Assembly: GCA_964450405.1 (NCBI GenBank)
Contig: CAYVCQ010000016.1
Span: 1-64,000, forward strand
DNA length: 64,000 nt
Source: WRGT01 sp964450405
GTDB taxonomy: Bacteria; Spirochaetota; UBA4802; UBA5550
Direction: 5' to 3'
Shown here piece after piece: positions 1 to 10,400 of the stretch. Both the position numbers and the translations under genes were made by a program. How positions within the stretch are numbered: position 1 is the stretch's first letter; the number at the start of each line of letters is the position of its first letter. The notes under the pieces were generated by a model. It did not search any database and was not told where the DNA came from. It was given only the letters and a program-made list of their open reading frames with translations.

Positions 1-1550
1 AGCATTCTGCCAAGTTTCTCTTCAATATCCTTCTGGAGATGACCATGAATTTTTGTGTTTTCATTACTGATAAAACCCTTGGTTATAACCTCGGGTTTAC
101 TCAGAAGCATCCCCTGAGAAATTACCATTGAAGCGTAGAAAACTCCGTCGGTAGACATGAGATGTCTCTCTTTAATAACATCACTGGCAATATCTCCAAT
201 CTCGGCTCCATCGACATACATCTCAAGAAGCGGAATTTTACCTGCTTTCTTAAACGTCTTTTTAGTAAGCTCCAGTATGTCACCGTTTTTCGCAATTATA
301 ATGTGAGATGACTTTACATTTAACGATTCAGCTATCTGAGCGTGTCTCTTCAGATGTTTGTATTCTCCATGGATCGGCATGAAAAATTTCGGTTTGGTAA
401 TTCCAATCATCAGCTTCAGTTCCTTCGAAGCGCCATGACCGGAAACATGTATGTTCTCACTCTTATCATAATATACGTCAGCTCCTATCTCCATGAGAGA
501 GTTGACAATATTGGTCACCATTCTTTCATTACCGGGAATTACCGATGCTGTTATAATTACAGTGTCACCTTTTTCTATTGTGAAGTGGCGATGGGTACCG
601 AAGGCCATCCGCGCAAGGGCAGACATAGGCTCGCCTTGAGTTCCGGTGCCGATTATTACCAGTTTTTTATTCGGATATTTTCCGGCATCCTCAATCTTAA
701 TTATCAGATCCTCTTTTATATCGAGAAAACCTAAAGTGTTGGCTATCTCAATATTCTTCTGCATCGAAAGTCCGGAGATTATTACCTTCTTGTTGAACTT
801 CTGTGCAGTATCCAGAACCTGCTGAATTCTCTCGAGATTTGATGCAAATGATGCAACAATAATCCGCCCCTTGGAATCTGAAAAAATATCCGAGAACCTG
901 TCGAGAATAGTTGATTCAGACTTGGTGAATCCCTCCCTCTCGGCGTTGGTGCTATCCGAAAGAAGAAGAATTACACCCTTCTCTCCGTGATGTGAAAACC
1001 TGTAGATGTCGGTCATCTCACCCTCGACTGGCGTGAAATCTATCTTAAAGTCTCCGGTGTGGATTATCGTACCTGCAACAGTCTGTATTGCAAGACCGAC
1101 CCCTCCTATAATTGAGTGGTTAACATTCATAAACTCAACGGTAAAGGTGCCGATATTTACAACTTCTCTTGGAACAACCTCTATAAATTGCGGAGAGTAG
1201 TGAAGCGGCTTCTCCTCAAGTCTGCTCTGTATAAGTCCTATTGTAAGCTTAGTTGCATAAATAGGAACCCGTACCTCCTGCAGAAGGAATGCTATAGCGC
1301 CTATATGGTCTTCGTGTCCATGTGTAACAACAATGGCTTTTACCTTAGATCGGTTCTGTCTGATGTAAGTGAAGTCAGGAATAATATAGTCGATTCCCGG
1401 CATTTCGTCCCTGGGGAACATTATTCCGCAATCAACTACTATTATCTCATCATTCTGTGAAAAAAGCGTTATGTTCTTACCAATACCACCAAGTCCGCCA
1501 AGCGGTATAATACTTACCTTATTTAAATCCTTTGAATTGTTTTCCTTCAT
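1..1550 (-). CDS. rnj: Ribonuclease J (C-terminus beyond window)
   Basis: RNase J is a metallo-beta-lactamase/beta-CASP ribonuclease with 5'-exonuclease and endonuclease activity in mRNA turnover and rRNA maturation. The minus-strand frame stays open from an ATG at 1550 to the window edge, giving 516 codons; the family is usually about 555 residues, so only the tail is missing. Visible signatures are the N-terminal PLGGLGGIGKN block (about 16-26), the zinc motif HGHEDH (about 77-82), the HTGDFK block and the beta-CASP PIHGEYKHL block near residue 390. The start lies in an ATGA overlap with the dut stop, so the two are translationally coupled. It is the last visible gene of a minus-strand operon that starts at map. 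Identity is secure. Confidence 0.95.
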   Translation of the reverse strand, partial: MKENNSKDLNKVSIIPLGGLGGIGKNITLFSQNDEIIVVDCGIMFPRDEMPGIDYIIPDFTYIRQNRSKVKAIVVTHGHEDHIGAIAFLLQEVRVPIYATKLTIGLIQSRLEEKPLHYSPQFIEVVPREVVNIGTFTVEFMNVNHSIIGGVGLAIQTVAGTIIHTGDFKIDFTPVEGEMTDIYRFSHHGEKGVILLLSDSTNAEREGFTKSESTILDRFSDIFSDSKGRIIVASFASNLERIQQVLDTAQKFNKKVIISGLSMQKNIEIANTLGFLDIKEDLIIKIEDAGKYPNKKLVIIGTGTQGEPMSALARMAFGTHRHFTIEKGDTVIITASVIPGNERMVTNIVNSLMEIGADVYYDKSENIHVSGHGASKELKLMIGITKPKFFMPIHGEYKHLKRHAQIAESLNVKSSHIIIAKNGDILELTKKTFKKAGKIPLLEMYVDGAEIGDIASDVIKERHLMSTDGVFYASMVISQGMLLSKPEVITKGFISNENTKIHGHLQKDIEEKLGRM

Positions 1551-1981
1551 ATTCCGGAATGTCCGAAACCTCCTTCGTCTCTTTTTGTTTTATTTAGTTC
1601 GTTTACTTTTATAAAATCGCCTCTGAAAACCCGTGCAAATACAATCTGCCCGATTCTCATTCCATTTTCTATTGTAAAGTTTTCCTCTCCGAAGTTCGTC
1701 ATAATAATTTTTATCTCTCCCCGGTAGTCGGAGTCTATAGTCCCGGGTGAGTTCAGAAATGTGATCCCATGCTTAAGTGCAAGTCCGCTTCTTGGCCTTA
1801 CCTGCGCTTCGTAACCCTCCGGAATCTCAATGAATAGTCCAGTAGGAATTAACTTTGTTTTCCCGGGAGAGAGTATTACAGGTTCAGATATCAACGCGCA
1901 AAGATCGGCACCGGCAGAACCATGGCTCTGATATTCCGGCAGAGATGCTCCATCGGCCATCTGAACCTTTATTTTTATCAT
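1547..1981 (-). CDS. dut: dUTP diphosphatase
   Basis: Hydrolyses dUTP to dUMP and pyrophosphate, keeping uracil out of DNA and feeding dTMP synthesis. At 144 residues it is a typical trimeric dUTPase. All five family motifs are present in order: GSAGADLCA (about 21-29), RPRSGLAL, GTIDSDYRGEI with its catalytic Asp, GMRIGQIVF, and the flexible C-terminal EGGFGHSG arm that closes over the substrate. Its start overlaps the rhomboid stop by four bases and its stop overlaps the rnj start by three, so it is embedded in the operon. Confidence 0.97.
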   Translation of the reverse strand: MIKIKVQMADGASLPEYQSHGSAGADLCALISEPVILSPGKTKLIPTGLFIEIPEGYEAQVRPRSGLALKHGITFLNSPGTIDSDYRGEIKIIMTNFGEENFTIENGMRIGQIVFARVFRGDFIKVNELNKTKRDEGGFGHSGI

Positions 1982-2886
1982 AGATATTTTTTAATCTCCC
2001 GCATCAGACAGGCTTCATTAGTTTCACATTTTATACAGTGATCATCCGTCTGACTAAAGTCTTCAGGTGCACAGATCTCATCATTATCAACATAGAGAAT
2101 ACCTGCAAGTTTGATGAACTGATATTCATCGTCGCTTATTGCATCCGCTCCGCCATTCTTTAATTTTTCAAGTATACCGGATAACTTCTCTGTGGAGGGT
2201 TCTTTCTCCAGATCAAGAACTTTATCCCGCTCTTTAATCTCTTTCCCCATTCTTGCTTTTATTTTTTTTGCCGAGAATTCTATCCCTCGTCTTCTTGTAA
2301 TTAGAAAAAATATCACACCGAACAAAATACCCCCCAGGTGGCCTGTGTGAGATATGTTGCTGTTTGTACCTGAGGATATAAGTGCAAACAGTTCAATTCC
2401 GCCATAGAGAACAACAAGAAACTTCGCCTTCATCGGAATAAAGAAAAATACTAAAAGTTCAACATCAGGAAAAAGAACCCCGAAGGCAAGTAGAAGACCA
2501 AATACCGCTCCTGATGCTCCTATTGTAGGTGCAAATGCTCCCATGCCCCCCATGAAAACATTTATAATAAATATAACTATTCCCGCTCCAATACCTGTAA
2601 AAAAATAGTAAAATACAAATTTTTTAGAACCCCACAACTGCTCTACAGGAATACCGAACAGCATCAGAGCATACATATTAAGAAATATATGAAAAAAATC
2701 ACCATGAAGAAACATATAGGTGCATAACTGCCATACATAATATTTTGTATAAATAATTGCCGGTGTCAGCCCGAAATAATAAACCATTGCCGTTGAATAT
2801 ACACCCTGAAGCAGATATACAATTACATTGGCAAATATAATTTTCATTACCCAGCTTCCGGAATTTTCAAATATTGTACTTCTCAT
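1978..2886 (-). CDS. Rhomboid family intramembrane serine protease
   Basis: A polytopic membrane protease that cleaves substrates within or next to their transmembrane segment. The 302 residues carry about six hydrophobic segments, the catalytic serine in GASGAVFG (Ser125) and the partner histidine in HTGHLGG (His183). The loop-1 HGDFFHIFLNM block (about 61-71) with conserved H and N is typical. After residue 200 follows a charged cytosolic tail of about 100 residues with several Cys near the end (CAPEDF, CIKC, EACL); its role is unknown. It sits between the flavin-reductase-like gene and dut. Substrate unknown. Confidence 0.93.
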   Translation of the reverse strand: MRSTIFENSGSWVMKIIFANVIVYLLQGVYSTAMVYYFGLTPAIIYTKYYVWQLCTYMFLHGDFFHIFLNMYALMLFGIPVEQLWGSKKFVFYYFFTGIGAGIVIFIINVFMGGMGAFAPTIGASGAVFGLLLAFGVLFPDVELLVFFFIPMKAKFLVVLYGGIELFALISSGTNSNISHTGHLGGILFGVIFFLITRRRGIEFSAKKIKARMGKEIKERDKVLDLEKEPSTEKLSGILEKLKNGGADAISDDEYQFIKLAGILYVDNDEICAPEDFSQTDDHCIKCETNEACLMREIKKYL

Positions 2887-2892
2887 ATTGTA

Positions 2893-3408
2893 TTAAACCT
2901 TCTCTTTTCTTAATGTATTGATCACTTCACCGATGTACATTCTGTGATAGTCATTATTCGGATAATTCCCTTTAATTGAATCATCGAGAAAAAATTCAGG
3001 ATTGATATCCTGATGATAGATTTTTCTGCACTCAATTACCAGCCGGGCCTCTCTGAAACTGACATTTTCATTTTCTGTCTCGACGGGTGTAAGACCTGTT
3101 TCTTTTGCCTTATCAATATCTCTTCCCGATTTCGATCCGCAGATCTTCAGGGCATCTCTGTATTTCTCATCAAAGAATGAAAGTGTAAAGCAGTCATACT
3201 TCTCTGTAAAGTTATATGTAAATCTTTGTGGTCTTACATAGATATGACAGATAGGTTTATTCCATAGAAAACCGAGGCCGCCCCATGATGCTGTCATTGT
3301 GTTGTAGTCATCTTTTGTTCCAGCTGTTATGAGCATCCAATCCTTACCGATCAGTTTGAAGGGATTGTCTTCAATTTTGTTATGATCTATTTTTATAAAT
3401 TCTTTCAT
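2893..3408 (-). CDS. Flavin reductase-like (flavoredoxin family) protein
   Basis: A 171-residue protein with the flavin-reductase-like FMN-binding split-barrel fold. The segment DDYNTMTASWGGLGFLWNKP (about 33-52), followed by a VRPQRFTYNF block and FTLSFFD, is characteristic of bacterial flavin reductase/flavoredoxin proteins. These bind FMN and pass electrons from NAD(P)H or a small carrier; the exact partner cannot be read from sequence. An RBS-like GAGGAA precedes the ATG at 3408. Six bases separate it from the downstream rhomboid gene, so it belongs to the same operon. Confidence 0.85.
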   Translation of the reverse strand: MKEFIKIDHNKIEDNPFKLIGKDWMLITAGTKDDYNTMTASWGGLGFLWNKPICHIYVRPQRFTYNFTEKYDCFTLSFFDEKYRDALKICGSKSGRDIDKAKETGLTPVETENENVSFREARLVIECRKIYHQDINPEFFLDDSIKGNYPNNDYHRMYIGEVINTLRKEKV

Positions 3409-3437
3409 ATTTCCTCATTCGTTTTAGATTACTTTTA

Positions 3438-4319
3438 TTATATCGATTCCTTTCCGCTTACAGTCAGTATCTCCACACCGGTTTCTGTTACGCAAACTGT
3501 ATGTTCCCATTGTGAGGACAGAGAGCCATCTGCCGTAATTGCTGTCCATCCATCTTTAAGGAGTTTTGATGGATATTTCCCGGCATTTATCATAGGTTCA
3601 ATTGTAAAGATCATCCCTGGAAACATTGCCATTCCTCTGGGGCCGCTGTCGTAATGATGAACATGAGGCTCCTCGTGAAAGTTTATCCCAATTCCGTGTC
3701 CCCCGTAATCCCTGACAACTGAAAATCCGTTGATCTTTGCATGCTTCTCTATCACTTGACCTATCTTACCAAAATCATTGTATGGCTTAACCTGTGCAAT
3801 AGCCAGATCAAGACACTCCTTCGAAACTCTAACCAGTTTTGATGCCTCCGGGGAGACTTCACCTATCATAAACATTCTGCTGGCATCACCATAATAACCG
3901 TTTAGAATACAAGTAACATCTATATTAATTATATCGCCGTTTTTAACTACAGTGTTGTCCGGAATTCCGTGACAGATAACATTATTCAAAGATGTGCAGA
4001 CACTTTTCGGAAAACCATTATATCCCAGCGGAGCAGGAACTGCCCCTTTGCTGATTGTATATTCATGAACCCATGTGTTTATTTCGTCAGTTGTGATTCC
4101 CTCTTTAATCTTTGCACTAACCATATCCAGTACATCAGCCGTAAGTCTGCAGCATTTAGTTATACCTGCAATTTCAATGGGAGTTTTAATCTTTACCCCC
4201 TTTGGAGGTTTTACTTTGTTTTGGGGAGTTTTTTCTGCTAAAACATCAGAATCCATATGGCATTTTTTATATTTTTGTCCGCTTCCGCACCAGCAGAGGT
4301 CATTTCTAAGCATTTTCAT
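3438..4319 (-). CDS. map: Type I methionine aminopeptidase with N-terminal SEC-C motif
   Basis: Removes the initiator methionine from nascent proteins. The N-terminus (residues about 5-22, NDLCWCGSGQKYKKCH) is a SEC-C zinc motif also found at the SecA C-terminus, thought to aid ribosome or partner binding. The catalytic domain shows the metal ligands in order: Asp in INIDVT, Asp in GDASRMF, His in GGHGIG, Glu in TIEPM and Glu in QWEHTVCV. Two in-frame ATGs (4319 and 4313) are possible starts; an AAGGTG lies 5' of both. Probably the first gene of the minus-strand operon running down to rnj. Confidence 0.95.
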   Translation of the reverse strand: MKMLRNDLCWCGSGQKYKKCHMDSDVLAEKTPQNKVKPPKGVKIKTPIEIAGITKCCRLTADVLDMVSAKIKEGITTDEINTWVHEYTISKGAVPAPLGYNGFPKSVCTSLNNVICHGIPDNTVVKNGDIINIDVTCILNGYYGDASRMFMIGEVSPEASKLVRVSKECLDLAIAQVKPYNDFGKIGQVIEKHAKINGFSVVRDYGGHGIGINFHEEPHVHHYDSGPRGMAMFPGMIFTIEPMINAGKYPSKLLKDGWTAITADGSLSSQWEHTVCVTETGVEILTVSGKESI

Positions 4320-4425
4320 TTTTTTCGGGCACCTTCATTTTTTTCTTTGCTTTTTATATTAAGATTATAAAATAACTGTTCAATGCAAGCTTTTTTTGTT
4401 ACATTAACATAACAGAGATGTAACT

Positions 4426-4598
4426 GCTCAAAAACCGCAGGTAATTCTGCTTTCACCCGTGCTGAAGTCGCGGATGAAAAATATTTCACCACCGGTTTTT
4501 AAGTAGATACACAGAAATTTAACAGGACATAAACGGCGATCTGCCGCAAAAAAATCACCCGTCAAAGGTGACTGTTGAAGAGTATATCCGGAGGATCA
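4426..4598 (+). other. Structured 5' leader candidate
   Basis: Two structured blocks precede the small membrane protein gene at 4600. The first is closed by AAAAACCG and CGGTTTTT (about 4431 to 4500) around a GCAG/CTGC hairpin. The second is a predicted three-way junction: AACAG pairs with CTGTT, enclosing CGGC/GCCG and TCACC/GGTGA hairpins (about 4521 to 4576). A GGAGG ribosome-binding site follows at 4590-4594. I could not match it to a riboswitch class I know, so cis-regulatory RNA is an inference. Confidence 0.35.
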
Positions 4599-4599
4599 G

Positions 4600-4776
4600 A
4601 TGTATCTAAACTATAATAAACTTCTGAATATAATGATTGTTGCAATTCTATCACTAATTGTTGTAATTACACTGCTTCTATTTATGAAAGTTTCAAAACA
4701 ACCTCATCCTTTTAATGATGGTGCAGATATCGAAGATACATACACACCATATAATGCATGGAGTAAAGCCCGTTAA
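4600..4776 (+). CDS. Small single-pass membrane protein (58 aa)
   Basis: An ATG at 4600 preceded by GGAGG (4590-4594, five bases away) opens a 58-codon frame ending in TAA at 4774-4776. The product has a short polar N-terminus, one strongly hydrophobic helix (about residues 9-30, rich in I/V/L) and a polar tail ending in WSKAR, so it is probably a one-pass membrane protein with the tail outside or in the periplasm. It converges on the lipoprotein gene, and the two stop codons share four bases. No family recognised. The strong RBS and well-placed helix support it as real. Confidence 0.6.
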   Translation: MYLNYNKLLNIMIVAILSLIVVITLLLFMKVSKQPHPFNDGADIEDTYTPYNAWSKAR

Positions 4777-5804
4777 GAAATTTTCTCACCTGTTTTTTCG
4801 TTAAGTTCTTTGATTTTCTTAAGCAATTCAGGAAACTCAATTATATAAACTATTTTACCATATTCAATCAATACTGCATTTCTGCAGATTCCGATTATGT
4901 TCCAGTCCTGCGGCATTATACCCTTTTCTCCGCCGAAACTTTCAATTAAATATTTTTTTCCGCTGATAGTTATAAAACCATCCTTCGCAATAAAAATATT
5001 TTCAACTTTCCCCACTCCCCGTACCTGAGTTCTCTTCTTGGATGAGAGTTCATATCTTTCAACAGACCAGCTTCCGGTTCCGCCTCTGACATATGAGAGA
5101 TTATTTTCACTCATATTCAGCTCGAGAGATGAAGCAGTAATATTTTTCATTATTGAACTTCCGCTGATGCCGTCAAATACACTGATAAAATATGAACCGG
5201 CAATTCCTGTGGCCAGGACAATATATTTATCCGAGGTTAACATAGACGATCTGAAATATTTTTTATTCGGAGAATGGTACTCACCGGAATCCATTCTTTT
5301 CACCTTCTTATCACCATGTGACAGTTCAAATATCTTTCCTTCAGAAAGATAAATAGTGTTCTTCTCTTTCAGTGAAACAGCATCAATTCTTTCTTTTTTA
5401 TCAGATTTATAAACTGTATGAGGATCTCCATCCTTATCAAATACACAGAAACCCTTATTGTTTCCAAGGACTATATTCTCTTCATTCATATCAGCAAAAC
5501 TGATATTTTCACCGATACTTTTATCACCTTTAATACTTATACTTTCAGGATAAATAATTTTAATGTCATTATTACTTATTGATAGAATCATACTTTTATT
5601 AAAAAACAAATTATTATAATTTATTTTGTTTTCAGAGTATGCCATGAGAAATTTCTCTGCCATGAGGGTCATATTCCCCGCTTTTCCATTCTCATACTTA
5701 CTGAGCATCCTTTCGTAGACAGACTCAGGAGAATTGCATGAGGTGGTAATTCCAGCCGAGATAAGGAGTATTATCATGATTACACTATTTTTATAATTTT
5801 TCAT
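4773..5804 (-). CDS. Putative lipoprotein of unknown function
   Basis: An exported lipoprotein of about 343 residues. An ATG at 5804 follows GGA with good spacing; the frame is open upstream but lacks a better start, and another ATG lies at 5810. The N-terminus is a lipoprotein signal peptide ending in ITTSC (lipobox Cys about residue 23). The rest is a repeating pattern of short beta-strand-like segments with KDGD, GKIFEL and GEYHSP turns, which suggests a beta-propeller-like fold, but no family was recognised. Nothing in the flanks gives a function. Confidence 0.7.
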   Translation of the reverse strand: MKNYKNSVIMIILLISAGITTSCNSPESVYERMLSKYENGKAGNMTLMAEKFLMAYSENKINYNNLFFNKSMILSISNNDIKIIYPESISIKGDKSIGENISFADMNEENIVLGNNKGFCVFDKDGDPHTVYKSDKKERIDAVSLKEKNTIYLSEGKIFELSHGDKKVKRMDSGEYHSPNKKYFRSSMLTSDKYIVLATGIAGSYFISVFDGISGSSIMKNITASSLELNMSENNLSYVRGGTGSWSVERYELSSKKRTQVRGVGKVENIFIAKDGFITISGKKYLIESFGGEKGIMPQDWNIIGICRNAVLIEYGKIVYIIEFPELLKKIKELNEKTGEKIS

Positions 5805-6169
5805 ATTCATTCCGAAACCATCTTTCTTTTTTAAATTCAATTCAGTAGAATTTGTCGTGACTTCCATGGTCAACTAATTATTAATTATCAAAGACAACAA
5901 AATCTGTTTCCTTATTATCGATAAATATTAGCAGATACTTTACCTGAAATAACAATGAGGGAATGCGGAGTATCTTTCGTTTTGTGAACGAAAACCATGG
6001 GAAATGAAACCGTATGGAGTTTAGACTCAACTCGCCGGAGTAAAAAATACAGATTGAATCTGAGCGGATGTACTATAAGTATCTTAGTTGACAATAAGTA
6101 TTCAATGGGACCTGTTTAGATTAAACTTATCATGCAGAATATTGCAAAACTTAAAATTGGGAAATAAAA

Positions 6170-7240
6170 ATGAGCTCAGAAATACTTATTGATAAAGAAT
6201 ATAAAGATTGGATTATTTCTCTTAAACAGAAAGTCCGTTCTGCACAGCTCAAAGCTGCCGTTAAGATTAATGTTGAGCTTCTGCAGCTCTATTGGGATCT
6301 TGGTGCTGATATCGTCAGTCAACAATCTCAGCGATCATGGGGTGATGGTTTTTTAACTCATCTAAGCAGGGATTTGATCTCTGAGTTTCCCGATATGAAA
6401 GGGTTTTCCAGGAGTAACCTTGAACGAATCCGTAAATGGTATTTATTCTGGTTAAAATGTGATTCAATTTCCGCACAAGCTGTGCGGAAATTGGAAAATG
6501 TAATGCTGGAACAACGTTTTTTGCAGATTCCCTGGGGGCACAATATAGTCATAATTGAGCAATGTAAAAATATAGATGATGCGGCCTGGTATGTCAGCAA
6601 AACCATTGAACACGGCTGGAGCCGTGCTGTTCTTGTTCATCAGATAGAGAGTGGTCTTATAAATCGTGAAGGTAAAAGTATTAGCAATTTCCCAACCACT
6701 CTTCCCGAGCCTCTGTCAGACCTTGCACAGCAGACTGTTAAAGATCCCTATATCTTTGATTTTCTTTCTCTTACTTCAGATTATACAGAACGTGATCTTG
6801 AAAATAGCCTGGTCGAGCATGTATCAAAATTTCTCCTTGAACTTGGTGCGGGTTTTGCCTATATAGGCCGTCAGGTTCCTTTATCTGTTGGAGATAGTGA
6901 TTTCTTTATTGATCTTCTTTTCTATCATATAAAGCTTCATTGCTATATAGTTATAGAATTAAAGACAACCAAATTTGAACCGGAACACGCAGGGAAACTG
7001 AACTTTTATATCAAAGCTGTAGATGCACAATTACGCACAGAATTGGATGCCCCGACTATCGGGATTATTATCTGTAAAAAGCGGGATAAGCTTGTTGCTG
7101 AATATGCTCTCAGTGACATTAATAAGCCCATTGGTGTTTCAGAATATCGACTTACTGAATCGTTACCAGATCAGCTAAAATCAAGCCTTCCATCCATTGA
7201 AGAAATTGAAGCGGAGCTGGAGGGAATTACTTCGACATAA
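6170..7240 (+). CDS. DUF1016 (YhcG-type) PD-(D/E)xK nuclease family protein
   Basis: 356 residues with both DUF1016 halves: an N-terminal helical domain (about 12-100, with LQLYWDLGADIV and GFSRSNLERIRKWYLFW) and a C-terminal PD-(D/E)xK nuclease domain (about 195-340). Nuclease residues visible are the Asp in FFIDLLFYH and the ELK of VIELKTTKFEP. YhcG-type proteins occur near restriction-modification or other mobile genes and are suspected DNA-cleaving accessory factors; the biochemical role is unsettled. Here it stands alone, with no methyltransferase or transposase beside it, and AT-rich gaps on both sides, so it may be a lone horizontally acquired gene. A perfect 13-bp hairpin lies inside the coding sequence at 6465-6493. 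Confidence 0.9.
   Translation: MSSEILIDKEYKDWIISLKQKVRSAQLKAAVKINVELLQLYWDLGADIVSQQSQRSWGDGFLTHLSRDLISEFPDMKGFSRSNLERIRKWYLFWLKCDSISAQAVRKLENVMLEQRFLQIPWGHNIVIIEQCKNIDDAAWYVSKTIEHGWSRAVLVHQIESGLINREGKSISNFPTTLPEPLSDLAQQTVKDPYIFDFLSLTSDYTERDLENSLVEHVSKFLLELGAGFAYIGRQVPLSVGDSDFFIDLLFYHIKLHCYIVIELKTTKFEPEHAGKLNFYIKAVDAQLRTELDAPTIGIIICKKRDKLVAEYALSDINKPIGVSEYRLTESLPDQLKSSLPSIEEIEAELEGITST
6465..6493. repeat. Perfect intragenic inverted repeat
   Basis: CAATTTCCGCACA (6465-6477) and its exact reverse complement (6481-6493) are separated by only three bases, within the variable stretch of the DUF1016 gene between the helical domain and the conserved IPWGHN block. Confidence 0.85.
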
Positions 7241-7412
7241 AGTTCAGGCTGGAGTACCATATATGATCAATCCTTTAATTTCATAAAAACCACAATATCC
7301 AATATTTGTATAAATATGAGTTGAAGATTCTTTACAAATCGTAATACATTGAAATACATATATATTTTTTCCGGATCCGCAAGACGGAAGATCTAATCAA
7401 GGATTGTTATAA

Positions 7413-10400
7413 ATGAAAATTTATTTTAAGTTATTCTTAATAATACTGTTTATGATCTCTTTATTATTTCCTAAGCATGTCATGGCTGTTGAGCAAGTAG
7501 TGTTTAACGACAATGTTAACTCAATATCCCTTGGTCATTATCTAGAGATTTTTGAAGATAAAACTGGTAAGCTGAACATCTATGATGTGCAGAAGCCGGA
7601 AATCGAAAAACTATTTTATCACAGTAAATGGGATGTTTCTAATTTTGGATTTACCAAATCAACATACTGGATCAAATTTTCTATAAATAATAAATCTGAA
7701 AATACTAATGATTTATTCATTGAACATCGATATCCTCCTATCGATAAAATTACTTTATTTTATAAAAACAATAACGAACTGATAATTAAACAAAGTGGGG
7801 ATTCAATATTATCTGAAAAAAAAGAAATAAAAAATAGAAATGCGATCTTTAAAATAGAACAAAAAGCTAAATCAATCCAAACGTATTATATTCAATTTGT
7901 TACAACAAGTTCAATGAATCTTGACATGGTTGTATGGAAGCCTATCCCTTTCATTGAACACACTGATTTTGAGCAAGGCTTTCTAGGTTTATATTATGGC
8001 ATAATTATTGTTATGATTTTATATAACTTTTTTATATTCATTTCGTTAAAAGATATTAGTTATATATTTTATGTTTTATACTTACTGTTTTATTTACTGT
8101 TTCAAGCAAGTTTAAACGGTTTGGGGTATAAAATTATTCCAAATATATTTTTACTGCGTTTTAATAATTCGATGCCATTAATCCTATTTTTTTCATTAAT
8201 TTTTTCTTTGTTATTTGCCCGTTCATTTTTAAATACAAAAAATAATTTTGCAAATATAAATAAATATTTTAATTTTTTGCTAGTTGTGAATATTATAGGC
8301 ATACCATTTTCTTTTGTTTTCCCTTATTATTACAATATTCAATTTGTTACTATAATGGGTGCTATAACATCGTTTTCATTGTTAATATGTGGCATAATTA
8401 TCTTAAAACACGGTTACCGCCCAGCACGTTATTATGTAATCGCTTGGATGTTTTTTTGTTCAGCGGTTCCTTTACAGGCGGCGAAAGCCTTTAGTTTTCT
8501 GCCTGTCACCTTTTTTATTGTTTGGAGCCAACAAATTTTTTCTGCTCTTGAATCAATTCTACTTTCTCTTGCGCTTGCAGATAGGATCAATAATTTAAAA
8601 CAGGAAAAAGAGTTTGCACAGTCAGAGGCACTACGGTTTCAAAAAGATGCTACTGAATCACTCGAAAATAAAGTAGAAGAGCGTACACATGAACTCGCTG
8701 ATGCAAATGTTAAACTTCAGGAGTTAGATAAACTAAAATCAAATTTTTTTGCCAACATTTCTCATGAAATACGCACACCTCTTACATTGATATTATCACC
8801 AGTTGAATCGGTTCTACAGGGAGACTATGGTGAAAATATTGATAAAATGTTTTTTGAGAATCTTCATCGAAATGCAATCCGGTTGCTCAAACTCATCAAT
8901 AATCTGCTGGATTTTTCAAAGATTGAAGCAGGCAGAATGAATCTTAAAATTCAGGAAATTGATGCTGTTTTATACTTAAAAAACTATATAAGTTCAGTCC
9001 ATTCCGCAGCTGAATCAAAAGAAATATCCTTGAATTTTAGTTCCTTGAGCAATGAAACAGTTCTCTTTGTTGACATTGAAAAATTTGATAAAATTATAAT
9101 GAACCTTTTTTCCAATGCCTTGAAATTTACAGACAAGGGCGGCTCTATAAAAATTGTTTTTAAAGATGATGAAAAAAACTGTTTCATAGAATTTACAGAT
9201 ACAGGAGTAGGGATTCCTTCCGATAAATTGGAATCTATCTTTGATAGATTCTCACAGGCAGATACAGGCTCTACACGAAAATATGAGGGGACAGGAATCG
9301 GCCTTGCACTTGCTAAGGAATTTGTTGAACTGCATGATGGATTTATTATAGCTAAAAGTAAATATATAGAAGATTCTAAAAGTGATCACGGAACTACATT
9401 TACAGTTACTATCCCAAAAGGCAAAGAGCATTTTCAAAATAAAGAAAATATTCAATTTGTTGAAAATAACAAAGTTGAAGAATCAATTTTAGATTATAGA
9501 TTTTCAGGAATGAGTGAAATAACTGAACTGAAAAATGAAACTGAAATTGTTGAATTTAAGTCTGTATTAAATAGATCGCAAATTACTATTCTTGTAGTTG
9601 AAGATAATCCGGATATGCGAAGCTTTCTTAATTTCCTACTTAAAGATTTATACAATGTTCACCTTGCAGTAAATGGCGAGGAAGGATTAAAATTTGCACA
9701 CAAAATCAAACCTGATCTAATTGTTTCTGATGTTATGATGCCAATTATGAACGGCTATGAAATGACAAAAAAAATCAAAGAAGATGATGAAATTAAAAGG
9801 ATTCCTGTAATTCTTCTAACAGCAAGAGCTGAAATATCAAATAAAATTGAAGGACTTGAATACGGAGCTGATGATTATTTAACCAAACCGTTTAATTCAA
9901 AAGAATTACTCACCAGAATAAAAACACATTTAAAAACCTATAAATATGAAAAGATAATTGTAGAAAGAAATCAGGTTATGGAAGATGAGCTTGAAACAGC
10001 AAGGCTTCTTCAGCAAAAACTTCTCCCTGATATGATTCCGGAAATATCCGGTTATAATTCACATGTAACTTATATCCCGATGGACAAGGTTGGAGGTGAT
10101 TTCTACGATTACAAAGAAAACGGCAATATAATTGAATTATTCATTGCTGATGTTTCAGGTCATGGATTACCGGGAGCTTTCCTTTCAATGATTGCAAAAA
10201 TGACTTTGGAAAGTATTACTACACGAATTTCCACCACGAGTGTTTTGTATCTTATAAATGACGTAATCTGCAAATCAACAGTAAAAAATAATTATATTAC
10301 TACATTCTATTGTATGATAGATAAACATACAAATATAATGAGGTATTGTAATGCCGGTCACTTCCCTCCTCTGATATACAGAAAAAAAAGTGATGAGTTC

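Noticed and set aside
342..734. Plus-strand frame of 130 codons inside rnj
   Set aside because: It is antisense to RNase J, whose motifs are intact; no RBS, no family.
1006..1460. Two overlapping plus-strand frames in rnj
   Set aside because: Shadows of the minus-strand catalytic domain; the HGHEDH codons lie on the other strand.
4521..4576. c-di-GMP (GEMM) riboswitch
   Set aside because: The hairpin lay-out is suggestive, but the GEMM consensus core and tetraloop/receptor sequences are not present.
5997..6119. 40-codon plus-strand frame before the DUF1016 gene
   Set aside because: No RBS, no recognised motif, short; ordinary chance length in AT-rich DNA.
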